Of a DNA stretch of 32,077 nucleotides, positions 8,802 through 16,039 are shown piece after piece. The DNA comes from Lachnospiraceae bacterium UBA3641 (GTDB lineage: Bacteria > Bacillota > Clostridia > Lachnospirales > Lachnospiraceae). The notes beneath the pieces were generated by a model. The model saw only the letters and a program-made list of their open reading frames with translations, was not told the origin of the DNA and did not search any database. Position 1 is the first letter of the stretch. Each line of letters opens with the position of its first letter. The stretch lies in assembly GCA_002373875.1 (NCBI GenBank), contig DFKQ01000029.1, forward strand, positions 1 through 32,077, written 5' to 3'. The translations under genes were made by a program, and so were the position numbers.

Positions 8802-9302
8802 ATGTTAAAAAAGATAGTGATCACTCTTATTGTCATAATCGGATATCTTTTACAGACCACCTTTTTCAAGGCCATCACTCTTGCCGGGATAGTTCCGAAT
8901 ATCCTGCTTATAATAACCTCCGCCTTCGGTTTTATGAGGGGTAAGAATGAAGGTATGTTCATAGGTTTTTTTTCGGGTCTGCTCATTGATGTCTTCTTCG
9001 GGAAGATCATAGGGTTTTATGCCCTTGTATATATGTTTATCGGTTTTGTAAACGGCTTCTTCAGAAGGATATTCTATCCCGAGGACATTAAGCTTCCAAT
9101 GATCCTGATTGGATTAAGTGATCTTTTGTATTGCTTTCTGTGTTATATCTTTCTCTTTTTGCTGAGGGGCAAGCTGCATCTTTCCTATTATTTTGTACAT
9201 ATAATGCTTCCGGAAGTGGTGTATACTGTTCTGGTGACTTTTATAATATACAGGATAATACTTTTTATCGACGAATGGCTTAAGAGCTTTGAATCAAGAT
9301 AG
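8802..9302 (+). CDS. mreD: Rod shape-determining protein MreD
   Basis: MreD is a polytopic membrane component of the elongasome. The 166-residue product is almost entirely hydrophobic, with about five membrane helices. Family features include GIVPNILLI and the FIGFFSGLLIDVFFG stretch. I place the start at ATG 8802, one base after the mreC stop. AAGGAG lies inside the mreC 3' end (8783-8788) with a rather long 13-base spacing, so re-initiation after mreC is likely. An upstream in-frame extension to 8688 would overlap mreC and lacks the family N-terminus. Confidence 0.92.
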   Translation: MLKKIVITLIVIIGYLLQTTFFKAITLAGIVPNILLIITSAFGFMRGKNEGMFIGFFSGLLIDVFFGKIIGFYALVYMFIGFVNGFFRRIFYPEDIKLPMILIGLSDLLYCFLCYIFLFLLRGKLHLSYYFVHIMLPEVVYTVLVTFIIYRIILFIDEWLKSFESR

Positions 9303-9318
9303 TTTTTAGGAGCAGGAT

Positions 9319-12198
9319 TTGTTAACCGATATTAAGGAATGGATAAAAAATGTAATATTTTCCAGGCTGTTTCTGCTTGTTATCATCATAAGCGCGCTCT
9401 TTTTTATTCTTATACATAGGCTTTTTGTCCTTCAGATAATCAACGGTAAGGATTATCTTAACAACTTTACCCTTACGATCAAAAAAGAGATATCCCTTCC
9501 CAGTGCCAGAGGTAATATTTACGACAGGAACGGCAATCTTCTGGCCTATAATGAGCTGGCCTATTCGGTGACCATTGAGGACAATTATGAATCGGGTGCC
9601 GAAAAGAACCTTCTGTTAAACGATACGATAATAAGGACAGTTAATCTCATAGAAAGCTGCGGGGATGAAGTAAACAATGACTTCAAGGTTATCCTTAACA
9701 GGTTCGGAAAATATGAGTATATTGTCTCGGATACAAGGCTTTTGCGTTTCCTGGCCGACGTTTACGGCCATCAGAAGACCGATGATCTTACAGCGGAAGA
9801 GAGGAATTCCACACCGGATGATCTGATACGATATCTGTGCTCCAGGGAACGCTATCAGATAGGCTCAATGGAGGAGAACGAAGAGGGTGAGAAGGAATTC
9901 GTCCCTTTAAAGGGATATACTCCCGAAGAGATACTTAAGATAATAACGGTGCGTTACGCCATGAGCACCAATTCATATCAGAAGTATCTTTCAACGGTTA
10001 TAGCATCTCAGGTAAGCAACGAGACGGTAGCTGCGATAATGGAGAACAAACCCGAGCTTCAGGGTGTGGATATTGCCGAAAACATGTTAAGGCGGTATAA
10101 CGATCCCCAATATTTTTCGCATATACTGGGGTATGTGGGGACGGCCTCAACAGAGGATCTTAACGAGCTGTCCGGCTCAACTCATGATTATGATATAACG
10201 GATACTGTGGGGAAGGCCGGTATTGAAAAGACCATGGAGGAATATCTTCAGGGACGGAAGGGGAAGGATGTTGTTTTCACGGATAACGTTGGTAAGGTCC
10301 TGTCGACTGATTCACATGAGGATCCTGCCGCCGGACAGGATGTATACCTGTCCATAGATTCCGACCTGCAGAAGGCCGTATATAACATGCTTGAGCAGAA
10401 GCTTGCGGGTATCCTTGTTACCAAGATAATCAACATGAAGGAGTATAATAACAGCGAAGTTAAGTCATCAAACATGATGATACCAATAGATGATGTCTAT
10501 TTTGCCCTTATAAACAATAATGTTATAGACATCACCAGATTCGGCGAGAACAACTCACATCAGTATGAGAAGGAGGTTCATGAAGCCTTTAAGGCAAGAC
10601 AGGTAGAGATCATCAATGAAGTTAAGACCGAGCTTTTGGAAACGGCAACACCCTACAGGGATCTTCCCAAGGAAATGCAGGTTTATGAGAGCTATATCGT
10701 AAGCAGGCTTCAGGCCTCATCCACGGGGATAATCATAAATGATGCGGTTGACAGGGAGGATAAGACCTATCTTGACTGGACCGTAAATGAAACCATAAGC
10801 CTTAAGGAATATCTGAATTACTGTCTTGCCATGAACTGGATCGATATTTCCAAGTTCAGGATTGAAAACAGGTACTCGGATACATCGGAGGTTTATGAAC
10901 AACTGGTTGACTATATTTGTGAAGATATTGAAGATGATACGGGATTTTCCAAGAAGATATATAAGTACATGATAAGGGACGGTTATGTGACCGGAAGGCA
11001 GCTGTGTCTTATATTGTTTGAACAACGTGTTATATATGGGACCAGTGCGGATAAGCAGGCTCTTGAATCCGGTTCAAGAACAGCTTATGATTTTCTTATA
11101 AATAAGATATCCAATATCGAGATAACCCCGGCCCAGCTGGCCCTTGATCCCTGTTCGGGGTCCTGTGTCGTCCTAAGCACGGAGGGTGAGGTGCTTGCAT
11201 GTGTATCCTATCCGGGATATAACGCCAACAGGCTGACAAATACCATCGACGCCGATTATTACGCAGAGCTCATGAACGATCTCTCAAGTCCCATGTATAA
11301 TCATGCTACCCAGCAGATGACGGCACCGGGTTCCACCTTTAAGATGGTTTCGGCCATCGCAGGTCTTGAAAATCATGTAATAAACCTTGGTGAACCCCTT
11401 CAGTGCCGCGGGACTTATGAGATAGAGAGTCTTGATCTTGAGAAAAAGTGCTGGATATATCCCTATGCTCACGGAAGCCTGGATGTTACCCATGCCATTG
11501 AGAATTCCTGCAACTCCTTCTTCTACGAGGTAGGCTACAGGCTGGCGACAAATCTTCATACGACTACCTACAACGAGAAGACCGGTCTTAATAAGCTCAG
11601 AGTTTATGCCGAGCGGTTCGGCCTTACGGAAAAGACGGGAATCGAGATGGAAGAGAATGAACCTCAGTTTTCGGACACACTGCCTATTGACTCAGCCATC
11701 GGTCAGGGCTCCCACAACTATACAACCATAGGTCTTGCCAGATACGTTGATACCATAGCGACCCGCGGTACCTGCTATAACCTGACCCTTGTTAACAGGA
11801 TCGTTGATAATGAGGGCCAGACGGTAAGAGAATATATCCCCGATATCAGGAACAGGGTTGAAGTGGGGCAGGATGAATGGGAAGCAGTCCAGTACGGAAT
11901 GAGGCTTGTGGCTAATAAAACTGCGGCATACAGGAACTTCCCGATAAACGTGGCAGGTAAAACAGGTACAGCCCAGACATCTCTCTCAAGAACAAACCAT
12001 GCCCTTTTTATCGGCTTTGCTCCGTATGAAAATCCTGAGATCTCCGTTGCGGTCAGGATAGCCTACGGATACACTTCGGCCAATGCTGCCGGTCTGGCAA
12101 GTGATGTCATGAAGTATTATTTTAACCTCGAAGACAAGAGTGAGCTGATAAACGGTATAGCGACAGTTGAAGAAAATATGGAAGTGATCGAGGATTAA
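9319..12198 (+). CDS. mrdA: Penicillin-binding protein 2, class B transpeptidase of the elongasome (long form)
   Basis: This enzyme crosslinks peptidoglycan during elongation with RodA as glycosyltransferase partner. The start is TTG 9319, with AGGAG six bases upstream; no ATG or GTG fits. The 959-residue protein has a membrane anchor at about residues 15-34. The dimerisation domain follows (LPSARGNIYDRNGNLLAYN, then TVGKAGIEKTMEEYLQG), and then the transpeptidase domain with S672-T-F-K675, S730-C-N732 and K881-T-G. At roughly 650-750 residues, typical PBP2 is much shorter. The excess is a block of about 240 residues (about 366-605), placed between the conserved SIDSDLQKAVYNML segment and LDPCSGSCVVLSTEGEVLA. 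Clostridial relatives are often long, so the insert is probably clade-specific rather than an error. minC follows after 15 bases. Confidence 0.95.
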   Translation: MLTDIKEWIKNVIFSRLFLLVIIISALFFILIHRLFVLQIINGKDYLNNFTLTIKKEISLPSARGNIYDRNGNLLAYNELAYSVTIEDNYESGAEKNLLLNDTIIRTVNLIESCGDEVNNDFKVILNRFGKYEYIVSDTRLLRFLADVYGHQKTDDLTAEERNSTPDDLIRYLCSRERYQIGSMEENEEGEKEFVPLKGYTPEEILKIITVRYAMSTNSYQKYLSTVIASQVSNETVAAIMENKPELQGVDIAENMLRRYNDPQYFSHILGYVGTASTEDLNELSGSTHDYDITDTVGKAGIEKTMEEYLQGRKGKDVVFTDNVGKVLSTDSHEDPAAGQDVYLSIDSDLQKAVYNMLEQKLAGILVTKIINMKEYNNSEVKSSNMMIPIDDVYFALINNNVIDITRFGENNSHQYEKEVHEAFKARQVEIINEVKTELLETATPYRDLPKEMQVYESYIVSRLQASSTGIIINDAVDREDKTYLDWTVNETISLKEYLNYCLAMNWIDISKFRIENRYSDTSEVYEQLVDYICEDIEDDTGFSKKIYKYMIRDGYVTGRQLCLILFEQRVIYGTSADKQALESGSRTAYDFLINKISNIEITPAQLALDPCSGSCVVLSTEGEVLACVSYPGYNANRLTNTIDADYYAELMNDLSSPMYNHATQQMTAPGSTFKMVSAIAGLENHVINLGEPLQCRGTYEIESLDLEKKCWIYPYAHGSLDVTHAIENSCNSFFYEVGYRLATNLHTTTYNEKTGLNKLRVYAERFGLTEKTGIEMEENEPQFSDTLPIDSAIGQGSHNYTTIGLARYVDTIATRGTCYNLTLVNRIVDNEGQTVREYIPDIRNRVEVGQDEWEAVQYGMRLVANKTAAYRNFPINVAGKTGTAQTSLSRTNHALFIGFAPYENPEISVAVRIAYGYTSANAAGLASDVMKYYFNLEDKSELINGIATVEENMEVIED

Positions 12199-12213
12199 GG
12201 ATAAGGGGATAAT

Positions 12214-12885
12214 ATGAAGAACATTGTAACACTTAAATCATTCAAAAACGGAATCAATATCAAGCTGGATCCTGAGGTTCCCTTTGAAACTATCTATAAG
12301 GAGCTTATCGGGAAATTCTCGGCTTCGGCCAAGTTCTTCGGTAAGGCCAGGCTGGTAATATCCTTTCAGGGCAGGGAACTGTCGGATGAAGAGGAGGAAT
12401 TCCTTATCGACTGTATACAGGAGAACTCCGACATTACGGTTTTATGCGTTATCGGAGAGGATGAAAAGCAGGAGATAAAATATATAAAAGCCGTTAATTC
12501 CTTTGCTCAGAACAGTACGGAACACGGAGGGCAGTTCTACAAGGGAAGCGTCAAGGCCGGAGAGACCATTGAGACCGATTCGAGCCTGATCATTTTGGGC
12601 GATGTCAACCCGGGAGCCACGGTTGCCGCGTCGGGAAATATCATTATACTCGGAACCCTCTACGGTAATATTCAGGCCGGATGTTTCGGAGATGACAAGA
12701 GCTTTATAGCCGCACTTGACTTAAAATGCGAACGTCTGATGATAGGAGAGCATAAAAAGGAGCTTATCCAGAAGAACGGGCTCTTCCTTAAGAACAAGGC
12801 GGTTCCAAAGATAGTATATGTTGAAAATAACGATATAGCCATTAAGGCAATAACCACGGATACTCTTAACAGTCTTTCCTTTTAA
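12214..12885 (+). CDS. minC: Septum site-determining protein MinC (no adjacent minD/minE)
   Basis: MinC blocks FtsZ ring assembly away from midcell, normally when held at the membrane by MinD. The 223-residue product has an N-terminal MinC_N-like region (residues 1-80). Its C-terminal right-handed beta-helix carries the hallmark LGDVNPGATVAASGNIIILG (residues 128-147). The segment before it, where MinC proteins usually have an RSGQ motif important for MinD binding, reads KAGE (residues 114-117). In clostridia minD and minE normally follow minC, but here rodA follows after nine bases. The start ATG 12214 has AAGGGGA just upstream. It may act without MinD, use a MinD encoded elsewhere, or have another job. 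Confidence 0.88.
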   Translation: MKNIVTLKSFKNGINIKLDPEVPFETIYKELIGKFSASAKFFGKARLVISFQGRELSDEEEEFLIDCIQENSDITVLCVIGEDEKQEIKYIKAVNSFAQNSTEHGGQFYKGSVKAGETIETDSSLIILGDVNPGATVAASGNIIILGTLYGNIQAGCFGDDKSFIAALDLKCERLMIGEHKKELIQKNGLFLKNKAVPKIVYVENNDIAIKAITTDTLNSLSF

Positions 12886-12894
12886 AGGGGTGTA

Positions 12895-14025
12895 ATGATG
12901 GATAGATTCCGTATCCTTCAAAAATACAGCATCAAAAAATATAATTTTTTTCTGGTACTGCTGTGTATAGCCATAACCGTGATCGGCATCCTGCTTATAG
13001 GAAGCGCGAAACAGGATCTTGTAAAGAGGCAGACCCAGGGGCTTATAATAGGACTTGTCTTTCTGACGGTCATATCCCTTATAGACTATCACTTTATACT
13101 TAAGTTCTACTGGCTTGAGTATATAGTTGCCATAGCCCTGCTGGTTGCTGTCTTTCTCTTCGGAGACAAGGCCGGCGGCGCGGCCAGATGGTTTGTATTT
13201 TTCGGATTGCGTTTCCAGCCCTCCGAGCTTGCAAAAATCTTATTGATTTTATTTTATGCTCAGTTTATTATGAAACATGAGGAAAAGCTTAATACTTTCC
13301 GCATGATAACAGCATGTGTGGTATTTATCATACCGCCGTTTGTACTTATCTTTGAGCAGCCCGATCTGTCCACCAGTATCATGATAATTGCCATATTCTG
13401 TGTGCTCATGTTCCTGGGCGGTCTGAGCTATAAGGTGATCCTGGTCGTTACAGCCATTGCCCTGCCGTCGGCAATAGTGCTGCTGAACATGATCCTTACA
13501 CCCGGACAGACTATAGTAAATGAATACCAGCAGAAGAGACTGCTCGCATGGATACAGCCGGAGAAATACGCATCTACCGAGGCCTACCAGCAGCTTAATT
13601 CAATAACCGCCATCGGTTCCGGACAGCTGTACGGTAAGGGACTGAACAACAATGTGATCGGTTCGGTCAAGAACGGCAACTTTATATCCGAAGCCCAGAC
13701 TGACTTTATATTTGCAATTGCCGGTGAGGAGCTGGGATTTGTGGGATGCTGCGGAATAATGATCCTTCTTTTTCTTATAGTCGTACAATGTATATGGATA
13801 GCCGTAAGGGCCGAGGACCTTGCCGGGAGGCTTATTGCAGGCGGAATGGCAGGGTTTATCGGTTTTCAGACCTTTATCAATATAGGGGTTACCACAATGA
13901 TCCTTCCCAACACTGGACTTACACTTCCCTTTGTAAGCTACGGGCTGACTTCACTCGTTACGATGTTTATGGGGATCGGACTGGTGCTGAATGTAAGGCT
14001 GCAGGCTGACAATCTGATATATTGA
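12895..14025 (+). CDS. rodA: RodA/FtsW-family peptidoglycan polymerase (SEDS)
   Basis: SEDS proteins polymerise lipid II into glycan strands; RodA works with PBP2, encoded two genes upstream. The 376-residue product has about ten membrane helices. It also has SEDS signatures: GAARWFVFFGLRFQPSELAKI, an extracellular loop with QQKRLLAWIQPEKYAS, the TDFIFAIAGEELGF motif and the final LPFVSYGLTSLVTMFMGIG. Two ATGs are possible, 12895 and 12898; AAAGGGG (12884-12890) suits the second slightly better, a one-residue difference. The neighbourhood (mre, PBP2, mgsA) favours RodA over FtsW or SpoVE. Confidence 0.93.
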   Translation: MMDRFRILQKYSIKKYNFFLVLLCIAITVIGILLIGSAKQDLVKRQTQGLIIGLVFLTVISLIDYHFILKFYWLEYIVAIALLVAVFLFGDKAGGAARWFVFFGLRFQPSELAKILLILFYAQFIMKHEEKLNTFRMITACVVFIIPPFVLIFEQPDLSTSIMIIAIFCVLMFLGGLSYKVILVVTAIALPSAIVLLNMILTPGQTIVNEYQQKRLLAWIQPEKYASTEAYQQLNSITAIGSGQLYGKGLNNNVIGSVKNGNFISEAQTDFIFAIAGEELGFVGCCGIMILLFLIVVQCIWIAVRAEDLAGRLIAGGMAGFIGFQTFINIGVTTMILPNTGLTLPFVSYGLTSLVTMFMGIGLVLNVRLQADNLIY

Positions 14026-14041
14026 TTCTTGGAGGTTATAT

Positions 14042-14437
14042 ATGAACATAGGACTTATTGCACACGATGCCAAAAAGAAGCTGATGCAGAACTTCTGCAT
14101 TGCTTACAGGGGAATCCTCTGCAAAAATACACTATATGCTACAGGAACAACCGGCAGGCTTATCGAGGAGGTTACCAACCTTTCGATACATAAGTATCTG
14201 GCGGGACATCTTGGCGGAGAGCAGCAGATAGGTGCCCAGATCGAGCATAACGAGATCGATCTTATGATCTTTCTTCGGGACCCGCTTTCGCCCAAGTCAC
14301 ACGAACCCGACGTCAGCTATATAATAAGGCTGTGCGATATACACAATATTCCGCTGGCAACCAATCTTGCTACGGCGGAGCTTCTTATCAAATCACTTGA
14401 CAGGGGAGATATGGAGTGGCGTGAGATGTATAAATAA
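14042..14437 (+). CDS. mgsA: Methylglyoxal synthase family protein with altered active-site residues
   Basis: MgsA converts dihydroxyacetone phosphate to methylglyoxal and phosphate. The 131-residue product has the family frame: IALIAHD-like start (H8, D9), YATGTTG (32-38), FLRDPL (D80), SHEPD (86-90) and PLATNLATAELL. Compared with E. coli MgsA, the catalytic base Asp71 is Glu60 here (GGEQQ instead of GGDQQ). The phosphate-contacting Ser65 is Ala54 (LAGH instead of LSGP), and Asp99 is Glu88. Asp101, Asp91 and His98 equivalents remain. It is thus clearly homologous, but normal activity is doubtful. The position after rodA is the usual clostridial one. The ribosome binding site GGAGG lies shortly before ATG 14042. 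Confidence 0.85.
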   Translation: MNIGLIAHDAKKKLMQNFCIAYRGILCKNTLYATGTTGRLIEEVTNLSIHKYLAGHLGGEQQIGAQIEHNEIDLMIFLRDPLSPKSHEPDVSYIIRLCDIHNIPLATNLATAELLIKSLDRGDMEWREMYK

Positions 14438-15392
14438 AGCTTTTATCCTCCTTTTGACTGCAATGCTGTGTATATTTTTTGCAGGCTGCGGCAGGGGATA
14501 TAGAAGCGCTTATGACTATAAAACCAAGCTTTCCGCCTTTGCTTTTGATGCAACAAACGGAAGCGATACAGCCAAACCCTTTGCGAAGGATCTGTGTGTT
14601 GCGGGTCCGGAGAATCTTACGGGCAGCACCGAACTTTCGGGTGTTATTGCCGCTGGCCTTTTTGATGTGGGGTCCTGCGGAACCCTGTATGCAAAAAATG
14701 TGCATAACCAGATGGCACCCGCATCCCTTACCAAGACCATGACAGCACTTCTGGCGTTGAAATACGGTCATCTTGAGGATGTTATCACAGCATCGGCCAA
14801 TGTCAACATTACTGAGCCCGGAGCCCAGCTTGCAGGCCTTAAGGAGGGAGACAAGCTGACCCTGGATCAGGCACTTCATGCTCTTATCATGTATTCCGGC
14901 AATGATGCATCCGTCGCCATAGCGGAGTACATTTCGGGTTCTGTTGACGAGTTCTGTAACCTTATGAACAGGGAGGCTCAGGAGCTTGGGGCAACAAACA
15001 CGCATTTTTCCAATCCCCACGGACTTACACAGGACAATCATTATACAACAGCATATGATCTTTATCTTATCTTTAACGAGGCCATGAAATATGACAAGTT
15101 TAAAGAAATAATCGGTATGACCGAATATACCACAAGCTACAGCGACCGTAACGGTAATCCCAAATCCATGACTGTAAGGAATTCGAATTATTACATCACA
15201 GGTGAGGTTTCGTCTCCTTCAAACGTCAGCATCATAGGCGGCAAGACCGGTACCACCAACATGGCCGGGTCCTGTCTTGTTCTTCTGTCCAATGACCAGA
15301 AGGGAAGCCCTTATATTTCGGTCATTTTGAAGGCTGACGACCGGGATACACTGTACAGGCAGATGAGTAAGCTGCTTGAACAGGTTCCTTAA
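14421..15392 (+). CDS. D-alanyl-D-alanine carboxypeptidase, lipoprotein form (peptidase S11)
   Basis: This enzyme trims the terminal D-Ala from wall pentapeptides. Starting at GTG 14421, inside the mgsA 3' end (17-base overlap, GGAG just upstream), the product is 323 residues. It begins with a short basic and hydrophobic signal peptide ending in F-A-G-C, which suggests a lipoprotein anchored at Cys23; LspA is encoded 5 kb downstream. The catalytic motifs are S102-L-T-K105, S159-G-N161 and K275-T-G-T. The protein ends soon after the peptidase domain, so it lacks the extra C-terminal domain and amphipathic helix of PBP5-type enzymes. The lipid anchor would replace that membrane attachment (inference). 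Confidence 0.92.
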   Translation: MRCINKAFILLLTAMLCIFFAGCGRGYRSAYDYKTKLSAFAFDATNGSDTAKPFAKDLCVAGPENLTGSTELSGVIAAGLFDVGSCGTLYAKNVHNQMAPASLTKTMTALLALKYGHLEDVITASANVNITEPGAQLAGLKEGDKLTLDQALHALIMYSGNDASVAIAEYISGSVDEFCNLMNREAQELGATNTHFSNPHGLTQDNHYTTAYDLYLIFNEAMKYDKFKEIIGMTEYTTSYSDRNGNPKSMTVRNSNYYITGEVSSPSNVSIIGGKTGTTNMAGSCLVLLSNDQKGSPYISVILKADDRDTLYRQMSKLLEQVP

Positions 15393-15399
15393 GTTCACC

Positions 15400-15428
15400 T
15401 TGTCTTTTGCAGTATAATCATCTATAAT
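15400..15428 (+). promoter_or_regulatory. Sigma-A-type promoter before the P-loop gene
   Basis: TTGTCT (15400-15405) and TATAAT (15423-15428) are separated by exactly 17 bases. They lie just after the carboxypeptidase stop and about 50 bases before the next start, which marks a new transcription unit. Confidence 0.6.
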
Positions 15429-15476
15429 CTAGATATGGGATTTCCCAAAAAAAGGGTTTATAAGGAGGGTACAGCA

Positions 15477-15899
15477 ATGATACAATTAATCGTCGGTGAA
15501 AAGGGGAAAGGTAAGACCAAGCATCTGTTGGAGAAGGTTAATGCTTCGGCCAAAACGAGCAACGGCAACATAGTTTATCTTGACAAGAACAGCAAGCATA
15601 TGTACGAGCTTAATAATAAGATCCGCCTGATCAATGCATCGGAATTCCCTATTTCTTCCGAGGGTGAATTTGTAGGTTTTGTATGTGGTATTGTTTCCCA
15701 GGATCACGACCTGGAACAGGTATTTTTAGATAGTTTTATGGATGTGGCTTACATCAAGGAGCACAGCGGTGTTGAAGCTGTCATTAAGAAGCTTGATAAG
15801 ATAAGTGAGCAGTTCAAGGTTGATTTTGTCATAAGCGTAAGTCTTTCGACATCCGAGCTTACGGACTATCTGCAGTCTAAGGTAATTGTATCTCTCTAA
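15477..15899 (+). CDS. Small P-loop protein of unknown function
   Basis: I do not recognise a specific function for this 140-residue protein. Starting at ATG 15477 (AAGGAGGG seven bases upstream), it begins with a beta strand and a Walker A loop, GEKGKGKT (residues 7-14). A hydrophobic strand near the end, VDFVISVSL, could be the Walker B strand but lacks a clear acidic pair. No membrane segment or signal peptide is seen. It has its own good promoter and lies alone between wall genes and the HlyD-like gene. Similar short ATP-binding proteins occur in many clostridia. An ATPase or nucleotide-binding role is inferred from the P-loop only. Confidence 0.75.
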   Translation: MIQLIVGEKGKGKTKHLLEKVNASAKTSNGNIVYLDKNSKHMYELNNKIRLINASEFPISSEGEFVGFVCGIVSQDHDLEQVFLDSFMDVAYIKEHSGVEAVIKKLDKISEQFKVDFVISVSLSTSELTDYLQSKVIVSL

Positions 15900-15919
15900 T
15901 AAAGTATTGATCAGAGGTA

Positions 15920-15956
15920 TTACAGTAAATACGTTTATATAATGTGTTTACCGTAA
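15920..15956. repeat. Degenerate palindrome, possible diverged member of the TATAGTAAACG repeat family
   Basis: Arms at 15920-15933 and 15943-15956 are inverted copies at 11 of 14 positions and contain GTAAAYAC, similar to the GTAAACGA core of the copies near miaA and mreB. A TATAAT hexamer (15938-15943) lies in the loop, but no matching -35 box is present. The relationship is weak. Confidence 0.35.
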
Positions 15957-15968
15957 ACATAACCGCTA

Positions 15969-15997
15969 AGGAGGGGGAATTAATGATTCTCCCTCCT
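15969..15997 (+). promoter_or_regulatory. Hairpin that sequesters a Shine-Dalgarno sequence, with an ATG in its loop
   Basis: A 12-pair stem joins AGGAGGGGGAAT (15969-15980) to ATTCTCCCTCCT (15986-15997), with one G-U pair and loop TAATG. The left arm is a near-perfect ribosome binding site, and the loop contains ATG 15983, which opens an 18-codon frame. No proper T-tract follows, so a translational control structure is more likely than a terminator. Confidence 0.55.
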
Positions 15998-16039
15998 GTT
16001 AGGTTTGTTAAGGGGCTAAGGTGGCACAGGGTCAGGTAA
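15983..16039 (+). CDS. Possible 18-residue leader peptide overlapping the HlyD-like gene
   Basis: ATG 15983 follows a very strong Shine-Dalgarno (AAGGAGGGGG) and opens an 18-codon frame, MILPPVRFVKGLRWHRVR, ending in TAA at 16037-16039. The peptide is basic. It overlaps the first 19 bases of the next gene in another frame, so translation of one may affect the other. Nothing but the ribosome binding site and the hairpin supports it. Confidence 0.35.
   Translation: MILPPVRFVKGLRWHRVR

Noticed and set aside
13511..13525. ACTATAGTAAATGAA inside rodA resembling the palindromic repeat end
   Set aside because: It encodes conserved-looking RodA residues, has no inverted partner, and the match stops after the TATAGTAAA core, so chance is the simplest reading.
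15969..15997. Rho-independent terminator of the P-loop gene
   Set aside because: The stem is strong, but the following bases (GTTAGGTTTGTT) are not a T-tract, and the stem contains a ribosome binding site and loop ATG, so I favour translational control.
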